Shown here: positions 8,590-18,025 of the stretch, in pieces
Numbering within the stretch: the first letter of the stretch is position 1
How the letters are laid out: every line of letters begins with the position of its first letter
Assembly: GCA_022824525.1 (NCBI GenBank)
Contig: JAJDZT010000127.1
Span: 1 to 46,483, forward strand
Reading direction: 5' to 3'
Origin: Silicimonas sp.
Lineage (GTDB): Bacteria > Pseudomonadota > Alphaproteobacteria > Rhodobacterales > Rhodobacteraceae
DNA length: 46,483 nt
Made by a program: the position numbers and the translations under genes
The notes under the pieces: model-generated
Database searches by the model: none
The model's input: the letters and a program-made list of their open reading frames with translations, nothing else
Told to the model about the DNA's origin: nothing

Positions 8590-10005
8590 ATGAACGCAGC
8601 CGCAGCGACGAAACTTCCCACCGAAATGGGCCCGATCCACTTTGTCGGCATCGGCGGTATCGGCATGTCGGGTATTGCCGAGGTGCTGCTGGAGGCCGGT
8701 TACATCGTTCAGGGTTCGGACTTGAAGCGGTCCAAGATAACGGATCGACTTGAAAACAAAGGTGCGCGCATCTTCGAGGGCCAGCGCGCCGAAAACCTTG
8801 AGGGTGCAGAGGTCATCGTGATCTCCTCCGCCATCAAGTCGGGAAACGCCGAGCTTGACGAGGCCCGGAGGCTTGGGATGCCAGTTGTCCGACGGGCGGA
8901 GATGTTGGCTGAACTGATGCGGCTTCGATCAAACATTGCCGTTGCGGGGACCCACGGCAAGACGACAACAACAACCATGGTCGCGGCTCTTCTCGATCAT
9001 GGCGGCATTGACCCGACCGTCATCAATGGCGGCATCATCCATGCCTACGGTTCGAATGCGCGGGTGGGCGCTGGTGAGTGGATGGTGGTTGAGGCGGATG
9101 AAAGCGATGGGACGTTCAACCGGCTGCCGGCGACCATTGCGATCGTGACCAATATCGATCCCGAGCATATGGAACACTGGGGTACGATCGAGAACTTGCG
9201 AAAGGGCTTCGACGACTTCGTTTCGAATATTCCGTTCTACGGTTTGGCTGTGCTGTGCACCGACCATCCCGAAGTGCAGGCGCTGGTCGGTCGGGTCACT
9301 GATCGGCGTGTGGTCACATTCGGGTTCAACGCGCAGGCGGATGTTCGGGCCGTGAACCTCACTTACGAACGCGGCGTCGCCCATTTTGACATCGAATTGG
9401 CCGACGGCGTTCTCATCGAAGGGTGTCAGCTTCCGATGCCGGGCGACCACAACGTCTCCAACGCGCTTGCGGCCGTGGCAGTTGCCCGCCATCTCGGCAT
9501 GAAATCGGTGGAGATCAAGGAAGCCCTAGAGAACTTCAAGGGCGTGAACCGCCGGTTCACGAAAGTCGGCGAGTTCGAAGGCGTCACGATCATTGACGAC
9601 TACGGTCACCATCCCGTGGAAATCGCGGCGGTCCTGAAGGCGGCTCGCCAAGCCGTGGAACCGGACGCCCGGGTAATAGCCGTTCATCAGCCGCATCGTT
9701 ATTCACGTCTGTCGTCGCTCTTCGATGATTTCTGTACCTGCTTTAATGAGGCCGATGTCGTCGGAATTGCCGAGGTGTTCGCAGCGGGCGAAGACCCGAT
9801 CCCGGGCGCGTCACGGGGAGATTTGGTCGCCGGACTGATACGGCACGGTCATCGCCATGCGCGCGAAGTGCGCGATGAAGCAGATCTCGAAAGGCTTGTG
9901 CGCGAACAAGCCCGGCCGGGCGATATCGTGGTATGCCTTGGCGCCGGAACGATCAGTGCTTGGGCCAACAACCTTGCCGCGCGACTGTCGAAGTCGGCTG
10001 CCTGA
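8590..10005 (+). CDS. murC: UDP-N-acetylmuramate--L-alanine ligase MurC
   Basis: A 471-residue ATP-dependent ligase that adds L-alanine to UDP-MurNAc in the cytoplasm. The N-terminal UDP-binding [11 protein letters not shown] segment (about 20-30), the ATP-binding GTHGKTTT (120-127) and the YGHHPVEI motif of the C-terminal domain are present. AGGAGA lies 6 bases before the ATG. It is the last gene of the ftsW-murG-murC set. In related bacteria murB, ddl, ftsQ, ftsA and ftsZ often follow, but here the next gene is a convergent kinase one base away. Confidence 0.96.
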   Translation: MNAAAATKLPTEMGPIHFVGIGGIGMSGIAEVLLEAGYIVQGSDLKRSKITDRLENKGARIFEGQRAENLEGAEVIVISSAIKSGNAELDEARRLGMPVVRRAEMLAELMRLRSNIAVAGTHGKTTTTTMVAALLDHGGIDPTVINGGIIHAYGSNARVGAGEWMVVEADESDGTFNRLPATIAIVTNIDPEHMEHWGTIENLRKGFDDFVSNIPFYGLAVLCTDHPEVQALVGRVTDRRVVTFGFNAQADVRAVNLTYERGVAHFDIELADGVLIEGCQLPMPGDHNVSNALAAVAVARHLGMKSVEIKEALENFKGVNRRFTKVGEFEGVTIIDDYGHHPVEIAAVLKAARQAVEPDARVIAVHQPHRYSRLSSLFDDFCTCFNEADVVGIAEVFAAGEDPIPGASRGDLVAGLIRHGHRHAREVRDEADLERLVREQARPGDIVVCLGAGTISAWANNLAARLSKSAA

Positions 10006-10006
10006 C

Positions 10007-10978
10007 TCAGATCAGCCCGGCTTCTTCGAAGAGGTCGCGCAATTTCGTTTCGGGCCTCGCACCGTAGTGCGAAATGACTTCCGCCGCAGCGATACACCCC
10101 ATTTTCCCCGCGACATCGAGCGGCAAGCCCTCGGCGTAACCAAAGAGGAACCCGGCGGCGAACTGGTCGCCTGCGCCGGTGGCATCGACCGGTGTCACCG
10201 GCTTGACCGGCGCCGTCACGGTATCGCCGCCTTGCACCAGAAGCACGTCTTCTCCGGAACGTGTGCAAACGGCAAGTCCTGCGTCGGCTGAAGCCTGCTC
10301 GAGCGCGGTTGAGAGGTCAGTCTGATAGAGGGCCTCCCATTCATGCTCATTGCCGATGACGTAATCCAGGTCTTTCACAAGCCGTCTGAAATCATCCCGG
10401 TGGCGGTCCACGCAAAATGGGTCGGACAGCGCAATGCCGGCGCGACCGCCATTTTCGCGGCAGAGCTTGGCGGCTCTCTCAAATGCCGCTTTTCCCTTGG
10501 GCTTGTCGTAAAGGTAGCCTTCCAGGAAAAGGATACCGGCAACACCGGCAACGTCGTCGGCAACGTCTTCAGGCCCGAGCTCAGATGAAATGCCAAGATA
10601 GGTGTTCATAGAGCGCTCTCCGTCAGGAGAAACGAAGATCATGGATCGGGACGTCGGCAACTCGCCTCCGGGGACGGGAGGATTGACGAAACTGCCATCC
10701 ATGGCGTCCGCGTAGAAACGCCCAAGTGCGTCGTCGTGCACACGGCCGATGAAACCGGTCTTGAGCCCAAGGTTCTGAAGACCCGCAAGCGTGTTGGCCA
10801 CCGATCCTCCGGGTGCCTGGACACGTTCCTTCATCGCGGCGTAAAGCAATTCACCCCGTTCGCGTTCGACGAGTTGCATGATGCCTTTTTCGATCCCCAT
10901 GATGTCGAGGAAGCTGTCGTCCGCCGGGGCGATCACGTCCACGATGGCATTGCCGATACCAACAACATCGAAACTCAT
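10007..10978 (-). CDS. PfkB-family adenosine kinase
   Basis: A 323-residue sugar-kinase-fold protein. The N-terminal GGSVANT motif and the C-terminal DATGAGDQFAAGF motif, with the catalytic Asp, are both visible. Proteins of this type in alphaproteobacteria are usually annotated as adenosine kinase, which phosphorylates adenosine to AMP; other nucleoside or sugar substrates cannot be excluded. ATG 10978 overlaps the nth stop as ATGA, so the two genes are probably translated in series from one mRNA. Confidence 0.88.
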   Translation of the reverse strand: MSFDVVGIGNAIVDVIAPADDSFLDIMGIEKGIMQLVERERGELLYAAMKERVQAPGGSVANTLAGLQNLGLKTGFIGRVHDDALGRFYADAMDGSFVNPPVPGGELPTSRSMIFVSPDGERSMNTYLGISSELGPEDVADDVAGVAGILFLEGYLYDKPKGKAAFERAAKLCRENGGRAGIALSDPFCVDRHRDDFRRLVKDLDYVIGNEHEWEALYQTDLSTALEQASADAGLAVCTRSGEDVLLVQGGDTVTAPVKPVTPVDATGAGDQFAAGFLFGYAEGLPLDVAGKMGCIAAAEVISHYGARPETKLRDLFEEAGLI

Positions 10979-11619
10979 GCAGTCTTTTCCTCGTATTCGC
11001 AAAGGTCTGAGATAAGGCACGCTTGGCATTTCGGTTTTCGTGCCACGCATGTGTAGCGGCCATGCAGTATCAGCCAATGGTGCGCGTGATGCTGGAATTC
11101 CGCCGGAACATGATCCTCAATCGCGCGTTCGACGGCGTCGACATCCTTTCCGGGAGCAATCCCACTCCGGTTGCCGACGCGAAAGATATGGGTGTCTACG
11201 GCCTGTGCGGGGTGCTTCCACCACATGTTCAAAACCACGTTCGCGGTTTTGCGGCCCACGCCCGGCAGCGATTGCAAAGCTGCGCGGGAGGACGGTACTT
11301 TGCCATCGTACTCATCCACGAGAATATGGGCCATCTTCATCACGTTCTTGGCCTTGTTGCGATAGAGTCCGATGGTCTTGATGTGTTCGATCAGCCCTTC
11401 TTCGCCAAGCGCGATCATCTTCTCCGGCGTATCCGCGACTTCGAACAGCTTCTTCGTGGCCTTGTTCACGCCAGCGTCTGTCGCTTGCGCGGAAAGTGCC
11501 ACGGCGACGACCAAAGTATAGGCGTTCGAGTGGTTCAACTCGCCCTTCGGTTCCGCCTCGGCGTCGCGAAAGCGTGAGAAGATCTCGAACAGGGTGCGAT
11601 ATGGAAGCTGTTTTGCCAT
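10975..11619 (-). CDS. nth: endonuclease III (DNA glycosylase/AP lyase)
   Basis: A 214-residue base-excision repair enzyme that removes oxidised pyrimidines. It has the helix-hairpin-helix LPGVGRKTA containing the catalytic Lys, the VDTHIFRV motif with the catalytic Asp, and a C-terminal 4Fe-4S motif spaced C-x6-C-x2-C-x5-C. ATG 11619 gives the normal start; the open frame upstream to 11952 overlaps the divergent gene and is shadow. The divergent neighbour is a DNA alkyl-repair gene, so 11620-11724 probably holds two repair promoters. Confidence 0.95.
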   Translation of the reverse strand: MAKQLPYRTLFEIFSRFRDAEAEPKGELNHSNAYTLVVAVALSAQATDAGVNKATKKLFEVADTPEKMIALGEEGLIEHIKTIGLYRNKAKNVMKMAHILVDEYDGKVPSSRAALQSLPGVGRKTANVVLNMWWKHPAQAVDTHIFRVGNRSGIAPGKDVDAVERAIEDHVPAEFQHHAHHWLILHGRYTCVARKPKCQACLISDLCEYEEKTA

Positions 11620-11724
11620 CCGTTGCCTTGTGGCGGATTGCAGGTGGCCATGCAATCCCGCAACTTCCGGGTCGCTTCCATGTCCGTGATCCGTACAGTT
11701 GGTTCCGAAGCATGAGGACTCACT

Positions 11725-12564
11725 ATGGCCGAGACTGAAACCGGATATCATTACCAGCTGATGCGGCGCGCCATCGACTTGATCGACGATGTCGAAGGAC
11801 AAGACCTTTCCCTCGAACAGATCGCGGGCGAAATGCGCATGAGCCCGGCTCATTTTCAGCGCATCTTCAGCCGATGGGCCGGTGTTTCGCCAAAGCGCTA
11901 CCAGCAGTGGTTGAAACTGGATCATGCAAAAGGGTTGCTGGCCTCGCGACACACAACGCTTGAAACGGCGGATCTGGTCGGGCTCTCCGGGTCCGGGCGG
12001 CTACACGATCTTTTCGTCCGTTGGGAAGCCATGAGCCCCGGCGATTATGCCAAGGGAGGCGAAGGTCTGGAGATTCTGTGGGGATGGTTCGAGAGCCCTT
12101 TTGGCCCGGCATTGGTTATGGGGACAGAGCGCGGTATTTGCGGCATCGGCTTTGCGGCGGAAGCTGGCGCCGAAGATACCATGACGGACCTTCTGTCACG
12201 CTGGCCGAAGGCTGACTTCGTGGAAGATCCGACCGCACTCAAGCCCATGGTGGACGAGGCGTTCCCCGCTTCCGGTCAAGCGACTGCAAAGCTTTTTCTG
12301 ATCGGAGCACCGTTCCAGATCAAGGTATGGGAAGCTTTGCTGCACGTGCCGACGGGTCATGTCACGACCTATTCCGACATTGCGCGTGTGATCGGCAAGC
12401 CCAAGGCCGTGCGCGCGGTCGGCACCGCTGTCGGGCGGAACCCGATTTCATGGCTGATCCCGTGTCACAGGGCCCTTCGAAAGTCCGGAGGCCTTGGCGG
12501 GTACCATTGGGGATTGCCGGTCAAACGCGCCATGCTTGCCTGGGAAGCGGCGGAAACCGCCTGA
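11725..12564 (+). CDS. AraC-type HTH fused to methylated-DNA--cysteine methyltransferase
   Basis: A 279-residue fusion: an AraC-like helix-turn-helix domain (about 8-108) and an O6-alkylguanine-DNA alkyltransferase domain (about 112-275). The acceptor cysteine is C247 in the PCHR motif. The N-terminal zinc and phosphotriester-sensing domain of E. coli Ada is missing, so the protein can repair alkylated bases but lacks the known Ada activation switch. The HTH may regulate its own divergent region. GAGGACTC lies about 7 bases before the ATG. Both domains are clear; whether it acts as a regulator is inference. Confidence 0.92.
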   Translation: MAETETGYHYQLMRRAIDLIDDVEGQDLSLEQIAGEMRMSPAHFQRIFSRWAGVSPKRYQQWLKLDHAKGLLASRHTTLETADLVGLSGSGRLHDLFVRWEAMSPGDYAKGGEGLEILWGWFESPFGPALVMGTERGICGIGFAAEAGAEDTMTDLLSRWPKADFVEDPTALKPMVDEAFPASGQATAKLFLIGAPFQIKVWEALLHVPTGHVTTYSDIARVIGKPKAVRAVGTAVGRNPISWLIPCHRALRKSGGLGGYHWGLPVKRAMLAWEAAETA

Positions 12565-12695
12565 TATCGGATAACAAGCCCCTGATCTTGAGTATCACGC
12601 CCCGCTTCGGCTGTTCTTTGCCCAAGCTGGTGTTCCGCCTGTACCACGGAGGCGTTGACCGGCAGTATGGAGAAGCGCAATCGATGAGGAAAACA

Positions 12696-13355
12696 ATGCG
12701 TATCAAGACATCTATCGTGCTGGGCGTTGCGGGGATCATGACACTTTCGGCCTGTGCGACCGACCCGTCACAGTATCCGGGAACCGAAGGGAATCGGACA
12801 CAGGAAGGCGCCATTGCAGGCGCGGCGCTGGGCGGGCTGATCGGCGCAGTGACCGGAGAGGGCAATCGGGGCGACGATATCGTTCGCGGCGCTGTGATCG
12901 GCGGAGTCGCGGGTGCCGTCACGGGCAACATCATGGACAGGCAAGCGGCGGAGCTTCGGAACAATTTCGACGACAGCCGCATTCAGGTGATACGGTCGGG
13001 CGACAACCTGATCGTGCGGATGCCAGAGGCGATCTTGTTCGCAACCGACAGCGCCGCGTTGAATCCGCAGCTTCGGTCGGATCTCTTCGTGTTGGCGGAC
13101 AGTCTGAACAAATACCCGCAGTCCGTCGTCACGGTCACGGGCCACACGGACAACACAGGCTCGGCAGGGTACAATCAGGACCTCTCAGAGCGGCGTGCAA
13201 GCTCGGTGGCGTCCGTATTGCGGACCGGCGGCGTGTCGTCCTCTCGTATCCGGGTTGTCGGTGCGGGCGAGAACAGCCCGATCGCGACAAACCAGACTGC
13301 ACAAGGCCGAGCACAGAACCGCCGGGTGGATATCACGATCTCTCCGACAGGCTAA
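12696..13355 (+). CDS. OmpA-family outer-membrane lipoprotein
   Basis: A 219-residue protein. The signal peptide ends in a lipobox LSAC, so it should be lipidated and anchored. A glycine-zipper region follows (GAIAGAALGGLIGAVTG and a second copy, about residues 42-90), then a C-terminal OmpA domain (about 100-217) with the peptidoglycan-binding GHTDNTGS and the RRVDI motif. It resembles the Pal/YiaD class that ties the outer membrane to the wall. ATG 12696 is preferred because GAGGA lies 5 bases upstream; ATG 12684 is in frame but has a poorer site. A strong terminator follows. Confidence 0.9.
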   Translation: MRIKTSIVLGVAGIMTLSACATDPSQYPGTEGNRTQEGAIAGAALGGLIGAVTGEGNRGDDIVRGAVIGGVAGAVTGNIMDRQAAELRNNFDDSRIQVIRSGDNLIVRMPEAILFATDSAALNPQLRSDLFVLADSLNKYPQSVVTVTGHTDNTGSAGYNQDLSERRASSVASVLRTGGVSSSRIRVVGAGENSPIATNQTAQGRAQNRRVDITISPTG

Positions 13356-13380
13356 AAATCTCACAGGCAAGAAACGAAAA

Positions 13381-13407
13381 CGGCGGGCTGTATGGCCCGC
13401 CGTTTTT
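13381..13407 (+). terminator. intrinsic terminator after the OmpA-like lipoprotein
   Basis: CGGCGGGC and GCCCGCCG form an 8-bp GC-rich stem around a 6-base loop, followed by five T residues. An AAAA run precedes the stem, so it could also work on the opposite strand. Confidence 0.9.
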
Positions 13408-13415
13408 CATTTGCG

Positions 13416-13457
13416 CGAGCCTGTGAAACGCGGTGCGCCCGGCGGACAATTTCTGCA
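13416..13457 (+). repeat. intergenic repeat, copy 1
   Basis: CGAGCCTGTGAAAC followed by GCGCCC and GCGGACAA, and then CTGCA, matches copy 2 at 14939-14979 at about 30 of the first 34 positions. Both copies lie just after a terminator and are in the same orientation. Between here and the promoter at 13610 the gap is AT-rich and holds no gene that I can support. Confidence 0.65.
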
Positions 13458-13609
13458 GGGCGGACTTTCTGCCGTTCGCCGAACCCCCAAAATTCAAAAA
13501 CCGAATTCTGTAAGCACGGTGGCCAGTTGATGGGGGTGAAACGGTTCGAATGGGGAAGCCATCAAAAGAACACATTCCGTATCACAAATATGACTAAATT
13601 TTAGGCAAA

Positions 13610-13639
13610 TTGCTGACTTTGCGTGCGCGTGCATACGAT
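13610..13639 (+). promoter_or_regulatory. candidate promoter of the rhodanese-LysM pair
   Basis: TTGCTG (13610-13615) is followed after 18 bp by TACGAT (13634-13639), which would start transcription near 13646, about 20 bases before ATG 13667. The region around it is AT-rich, as expected for a promoter. The call is by eye. Confidence 0.45.
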
Positions 13640-13666
13640 TGCGCACAGACTTAGAAGGAAAATACC

Positions 13667-14302
13667 ATGTTAAGAGTGCCCACTTTGCTGGCAGCAATTG
13701 CTGCCTCTGTATCTATCGCGTCCGCCCAGGATGTACGTATCACTCCAGATGATCTGAACTTCACAGTGTCCGTCAACGGTTCCCCGATCGTATACCAAAG
13801 GAACCAGGACCAGTCCGCTGTCATTCAAGAGGGCTTTGCAAAGACCTCCCGCCAGTGCCCTCCATTCTGTGTCCACGCCATGTCAGCGGGTGAAGGCGTT
13901 GAAACCGTCGGCGAGTTGGAACTGATCAAGTTCATGGAAACTCACGTTGCGACGGGTCAAGGACTCTTGATCGATAGCCGCATTCCCGATTGGTACCAGA
14001 AAGGCACCATCCCCGGCGCAATCAACATTCCCTTCTCTGTCATGTCTCCGGACAACAAGTACCGCGTTGAGATCCTGAAAGCTCTTGGCGGGAAGGTTGC
14101 GGGTGGCGCTTGGAACTTTGATGACGCCAAGGACTTGCTGCTTTTCTGCAATGGCCCATGGTGTGACCAATCACCTCGCGCGATCTCCGACCTGCTCAAG
14201 GCTGGCTACCCGGCCGAAAAGATTCGCTACTACCGCGGTGGAATGCAGCTTTGGTTGATGCTGGGCTTCAACACAGTGACTGAAGCCCCCAACAAATCCT
14301 GA
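13667..14302 (+). CDS. periplasmic rhodanese-like protein
   Basis: A 211-residue protein with a cleavable signal peptide ending at ASA (about residue 20). A QCPPFC segment sits at about 62-67 and the rhodanese domain covers about 82-205. The loop CNGPWCDQSP contains the expected persulfide-carrying cysteine, and the strand LIDSRIPDWYQKGTIPGAIN is typical of the domain. The family moves sulfane sulfur or handles thiols, here outside the cytoplasm. The extra cysteine pair suggests redox chemistry, which is inference. AAGGAAAA lies before the ATG. The LysM gene follows after 15 bp. Confidence 0.85.
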   Translation: MLRVPTLLAAIAASVSIASAQDVRITPDDLNFTVSVNGSPIVYQRNQDQSAVIQEGFAKTSRQCPPFCVHAMSAGEGVETVGELELIKFMETHVATGQGLLIDSRIPDWYQKGTIPGAINIPFSVMSPDNKYRVEILKALGGKVAGGAWNFDDAKDLLLFCNGPWCDQSPRAISDLLKAGYPAEKIRYYRGGMQLWLMLGFNTVTEAPNKS

Positions 14303-14317
14303 GCAGGAGACACAGCC

Positions 14318-14884
14318 ATGAAGAAATTGCTATCAACCGCTGCGATCCTGGCGTTCGCCGGTACCACAGCTATGGCTGAGGACGCCGATGACCAACAGAT
14401 GCGCGAGCTTACGCAAAGCGTGCTTCTGGGCATCACGGGACAGCCTCCTGCCGCGCAGGAGGACAGCGCATCGCAAGGATCGGACCTGTCTTCGATCATT
14501 TCGCAAGCCATGCAGGAAGGGCAGTCGGACGAATACCTGAACGCGCTGATCGACGAAGCCGTCGATCGCGGCGAACTCGAAGTTCCAGAGGCCATGGTTT
14601 CGACAGAAGGGAACGTCGATACGCAAACACTTCTGGCATCACTTGTCAGCGAGTCGCTACAGGGGACACCCGAAAACAGCGTCCTCAGAGCCGAGGCAAA
14701 CGGAGGCTCCGTGGCTCCAAGCGAACCGCGTCGCCATGAAGTTGTCAGTGGAGAAAGCCTCGCGGGTATCGCTCTGCAGTACTATGGCGATGCAACGGAG
14801 TTTCGGACAATCTTTGAAGCGAACCGAGACAAAATCGATCGACCCAATCTCATTCAGGTCGGTCAGGTGTTGCTGATCCCCTGA
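14318..14884 (+). CDS. exported LysM-domain protein
   Basis: A 188-residue protein. The signal peptide is cleaved after AMA (about residue 20). A low-complexity acidic middle follows, and a single C-terminal LysM domain (about 140-188) begins at HEVVSGESLAGIALQYYG and ends with the VGQVLLIP strand. LysM binds glycan chains of peptidoglycan, so the protein is probably a periplasmic wall-associated factor. No catalytic domain is present. AGCAGGAGA lies before the ATG. Co-transcription with the rhodanese and a terminator right after the stop define a two-gene unit. Confidence 0.85.
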   Translation: MKKLLSTAAILAFAGTTAMAEDADDQQMRELTQSVLLGITGQPPAAQEDSASQGSDLSSIISQAMQEGQSDEYLNALIDEAVDRGELEVPEAMVSTEGNVDTQTLLASLVSESLQGTPENSVLRAEANGGSVAPSEPRRHEVVSGESLAGIALQYYGDATEFRTIFEANRDKIDRPNLIQVGQVLLIP

Positions 14885-14902
14885 AACTCAAATCAACGGA
14901 AA

Positions 14903-14935
14903 GAGGCGGTGGGTAGCCATCGCCTCAGTTCTTTT
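14903..14935 (+). terminator. intrinsic terminator after the LysM gene
   Basis: GAGGCGGTGG and CCATCGCCTC pair over 10 bp with one G-U around the loop GTAG. AGTTCTTTT follows. Confidence 0.85.
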
Positions 14936-14938
14936 GTC

Positions 14939-14979
14939 CGAGCCTGTGAAACTTGGCGCGCCCAGCGGACAAAGCTGCA
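14939..14979 (+). repeat. intergenic repeat, copy 2
   Basis: This is the second copy of the unit at 13416-13457. Here it is also bounded by inverted TTGTCCG and CGGACAA arms, which the first copy has only on the right side. It follows a terminator directly. No coding function is evident. Confidence 0.65.
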
Positions 14980-15038
14980 AGTTGCCGGTTGCAAGATGAC
15001 CATAGCCGGTCATTGGCTCGGCATGTAGTGTTCCGGAT

Positions 15039-15371
15039 ATGGGAGTGAAGGTTACGTTCGAGGACCGCTCGGGTTTGTGGGGCAACTCTCCTGCTGGCGA
15101 GGCGGGTTACATCGAACGCGGTATCGACGATTTGGCGGCGCAACTGCATATGGCTGTTCTGATTGAGGATGGCGCGAAGGCGCTGCTGCTTTCGCATCCG
15201 GACGTAGGCTTGGTGTCAATTGCCTGGGAACCGGAGATGCCCGACGAAGATAGTTGCGTTGTCGTAACTCGAGCGGACGTTGATCGAACCGCGTTGCTTG
15301 AGTTTCTTCGGATGAAGTTTGGGGACGAATTGAACATCGTGGTGTACCCTGAGGCGTACGATATCGTGTAG
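15039..15371 (+). CDS. hypothetical protein, 110 residues
   Basis: This reading frame encodes an acidic, soluble-looking protein with no signal peptide and no membrane segment. The sequence alternates hydrophobic strands and polar turns like a small folded domain, for example HMAVLIEDGAKALLLSHPD. I do not recognise the family. Ribosome binding is weak (TTCCGG before ATG) and no promoter is clear. The gene lies alone between two terminators. It could be a genuine orphan or a chance frame. Confidence 0.5.
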   Translation: MGVKVTFEDRSGLWGNSPAGEAGYIERGIDDLAAQLHMAVLIEDGAKALLLSHPDVGLVSIAWEPEMPDEDSCVVVTRADVDRTALLEFLRMKFGDELNIVVYPEAYDIV

Positions 15372-15464
15372 GTTCCTGCCGACGTAATGTGTATGGCGCG
15401 CACGAGCCATTGGCGCAAAGCCATCTTGGAGCTCGCACAAGCCGCAGAGCAGGGACCGATGCAC

Positions 15465-15496
15465 AAAAAAAGGCGCCGACAAACGGCGCCTTTTTT
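15465..15496. terminator. bidirectional terminator, mainly for clpA
   Basis: Seven A, the stem GGCGCC, a 7-base loop, GGCGCC and six T make a symmetrical element. On the minus strand it lies 18 bp after the clpA stop; on the plus strand it can also end transcription from the 110-residue gene. Confidence 0.9.
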
Positions 15497-15513
15497 AGCG
15501 GTTTCGAACTGGA

Positions 15514-17841
15514 TCAGTCTGCCGTCAGAAGTGGTGGTTTCTTCTTGGCGATCCGCTTGGTTTTCGGTTCGATCCGAAGCTCCAGCTTGCCTTCCTTGAC
15601 GCCGACCTTGACGATGCCGCCCTTAGCGAGCTTTCCGAAGAGAAGCTCTTCCGCGAGCGGTTTCTTGATCTCTTCCTGGATCACACGGCCAAGCGGGCGG
15701 GCGCCCATCTTGTCGTCATAGCCCTTGTCGGCCAGAAGCTCGGCTGCAGGCCGCGTGAGTTCGATATGAACCCCACGGTCCATAAGCTGGGCTTCCAGTT
15801 GCAGGACGAATTTCTCGACCACTTGCAGGATGACTTCCTTCGGAAGCGCGCCGAAGCTGATCACCGCGTCGAGGCGGTTGCGGAATTCCGGCGTGAACAT
15901 GCGTTCGATGGCCGCCGTGTCTTCACCCTCGCGCTTGTCGCGACCGAAGCCCACGGCTTCGCGTGCCATATCGGCAGCGCCGGCGTTCGAGGTCATGATC
16001 AGGATCACGTTCCGGAAATCGACCGTGCGGCCATTATGGTCGGTCAGTTGGCCATGATCCATCACCTGCAGCAGGATGTTGTAGACATCCGGATGTGCTT
16101 TCTCGATCTCATCGAGAAGCAGAACGCAATGCGGGTGCTGGTCGACGCCGTCGGTCAGAAGACCGCCCTGGTCAAAGCCGACATAGCCCGGAGGGGCGCC
16201 GATCAGGCGGGAGACCGCGTGCTTCTCCATGTATTCCGACATGTCGAAACGCATCAGTTCCACGCCAAGCGTGTCGGCAAGCTGTTTCGCAACTTCCGTT
16301 TTGCCCACGCCCGTGGGGCCAGCGAAAAGGTAGTTGCCGATGGGCTTTTCAGGTTCGCGAAGGCCCGCGCGCGACAGTTTGATCGCTGACGACAGGGCTT
16401 CGATCGCCTTGTCCTGCCCAAAGACCACGCGCTTCAGCGAAGCTTCGAGATCTTTCAGAACAGCCGCATCGTCCTTGGAGACATTCTTCGGCGGGATACG
16501 CGCGATCTTGGCGACGACGTTTTCGATCTGGGAAACGTCGATCTTCTTTTGCCGCTTGTCTTCCGGAACCAGATGCTGTGCCGCACCTGCTTCGTCGATC
16601 ACGTCGATTGCCTTGTCGGGCAGCTTTCGATCATTGATGTAGCGTGCGGAGAGTTCGACCGCCGTACGGACCGCATCGTCAGTGTAGGTGACGGAGTGGT
16701 GTTCTTCGAAATAGGGCTTCAGACCGAGCAGGATTTGCACGCTGTCTTCGACAGTTGGCTCCGTCACGTCGATCTTCTGGAACCGGCGGCTCAGAGCACG
16801 ATCCTTTTCGAAGTGCTGGCGGAATTCCTTGTACGTGGTGGAGCCCATGCAGCGGAGTTTGCCGCCCTGAAGCGCAGGTTTCAGGAGGTTGGACGCGTCC
16901 ATCGCACCCCCCGAGGTGGCGCCAGCGCCGATGACGGTGTGGATTTCATCGATGAAGAGGATTGCGTCCGGATGCTCTTCAAGCTCGGTCACGACCGCTT
17001 TCAAGCGTTCCTCAAAGTCGCCGCGATACCGCGTTCCTGCAAGGAGTGCGCCCATGTCGAGGGAATAGATGGTGGACCCCTGAAGAACCTCAGGTGTGGA
17101 TTTCTCGACGATTTTCTTGGCGAGGCCTTCGGCGATCGCGGTTTTGCCCACGCCAGGATCCCCGACGAGAAGCGGGTTGTTCTTCCGGCGGCGGCAGAGA
17201 ACCTGCACGCAGCGTTCGACTTCATGGGCGCGGCCGATCAGCGGATCGACATCGCCCTGCGTCGCCTTCGCGTTCAGGTCAACACAATACTTGGCGAGGG
17301 CGGATTCCTTGTTTTCTTCTTCTGCATTCGCGTTGGATGCGGCCTGTTCTTCTTCAAACTCCGGAGCGCCGCTGACAGGGCGGGTTTCACCGAAGGACGG
17401 GTCTTTTGCGACGCCGTGCGCGATGAAGTTCACCGCATCGTAGCGCGTCATGTCTTGTGCCTGCAGGAAGTAGGCGGCGTTCGATTCCCGCTCGGCGAAG
17501 ATCGCCACGAGGACGTTTGCGCCGGTGACTTCGGTCCGGCCCGACGACTGAACATGGATCGCAGCCCGCTGGATGACGCGTTGGAACGCGGCAGTCGGCA
17601 CGGCTTCGGACCCTTCGATCTCGGTCACAAGCGTCGACAGGTCGTCGTCAATAAAGTCATTGAGGGTCTTCCTCAGGTCTTCGAGATCGACCGAACAGGC
17701 CTGCATGACCTTCGCAGCGTCAGGTTCGTCGATCAGCGCCAGAAGCAGATGCTCCAGCGTTGCAAGTTCGTGGCGACGCGAATTCGCAATGGCAAGGGCC
17801 GCATGGATCGCGTCTTCGAGCGTCTTGGAAAAAGATGGCAC
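15514..17841 (-). CDS. clpA: ATP-dependent Clp protease ATP-binding subunit ClpA
   Basis: A 775-residue AAA+ unfoldase that feeds proteins to ClpP. It has an N-terminal double Clp-N domain (1-150), a first AAA module with GDPGVGKT and the FIDEIHT Walker B, and a second module with GPTGVGKT and [10 protein letters not shown]. The start is GTG with AAGGAG upstream, spaced 9 bases from it. No ClpS adaptor gene, often next to clpA, is seen in this window. The upstream gap of about 250 bp to gloB contains a TTGAAG box that could be a -35, but no convincing -10. Confidence 0.96.
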   Translation of the reverse strand: MPSFSKTLEDAIHAALAIANSRRHELATLEHLLLALIDEPDAAKVMQACSVDLEDLRKTLNDFIDDDLSTLVTEIEGSEAVPTAAFQRVIQRAAIHVQSSGRTEVTGANVLVAIFAERESNAAYFLQAQDMTRYDAVNFIAHGVAKDPSFGETRPVSGAPEFEEEQAASNANAEEENKESALAKYCVDLNAKATQGDVDPLIGRAHEVERCVQVLCRRRKNNPLLVGDPGVGKTAIAEGLAKKIVEKSTPEVLQGSTIYSLDMGALLAGTRYRGDFEERLKAVVTELEEHPDAILFIDEIHTVIGAGATSGGAMDASNLLKPALQGGKLRCMGSTTYKEFRQHFEKDRALSRRFQKIDVTEPTVEDSVQILLGLKPYFEEHHSVTYTDDAVRTAVELSARYINDRKLPDKAIDVIDEAGAAQHLVPEDKRQKKIDVSQIENVVAKIARIPPKNVSKDDAAVLKDLEASLKRVVFGQDKAIEALSSAIKLSRAGLREPEKPIGNYLFAGPTGVGKTEVAKQLADTLGVELMRFDMSEYMEKHAVSRLIGAPPGYVGFDQGGLLTDGVDQHPHCVLLLDEIEKAHPDVYNILLQVMDHGQLTDHNGRTVDFRNVILIMTSNAGAADMAREAVGFGRDKREGEDTAAIERMFTPEFRNRLDAVISFGALPKEVILQVVEKFVLQLEAQLMDRGVHIELTRPAAELLADKGYDDKMGARPLGRVIQEEIKKPLAEELLFGKLAKGGIVKVGVKEGKLELRIEPKTKRIAKKKPPLLTAD

Positions 17842-18025
17842 GCTCTAATGCTCCTTCAACAAGGGCCCGGGAGGGTATTCGGTTGGGTCCCCTCACGGAC
17901 CGTGACCTCATAGTGTTAGAGTTCGGTTAGAATTCCGAAGCTTCAAGGGTTTTTTGCTCACGACCGCTCACATTTTTCCCTTGCAGGGGATCTTGGGACG
18001 GAAATTGAGGCAAAATGTGGCGATT

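Noticed and set aside
13548..13560. GGTTCGAAT resembling a tRNA T-arm
   Set aside because: No matching stem and no cloverleaf in the surroundings.
17842..18025. Heat-shock promoter for clpA
   Set aside because: A CTTGAAG box is present on the minus strand, but no suitable -10 at the required spacing could be found.
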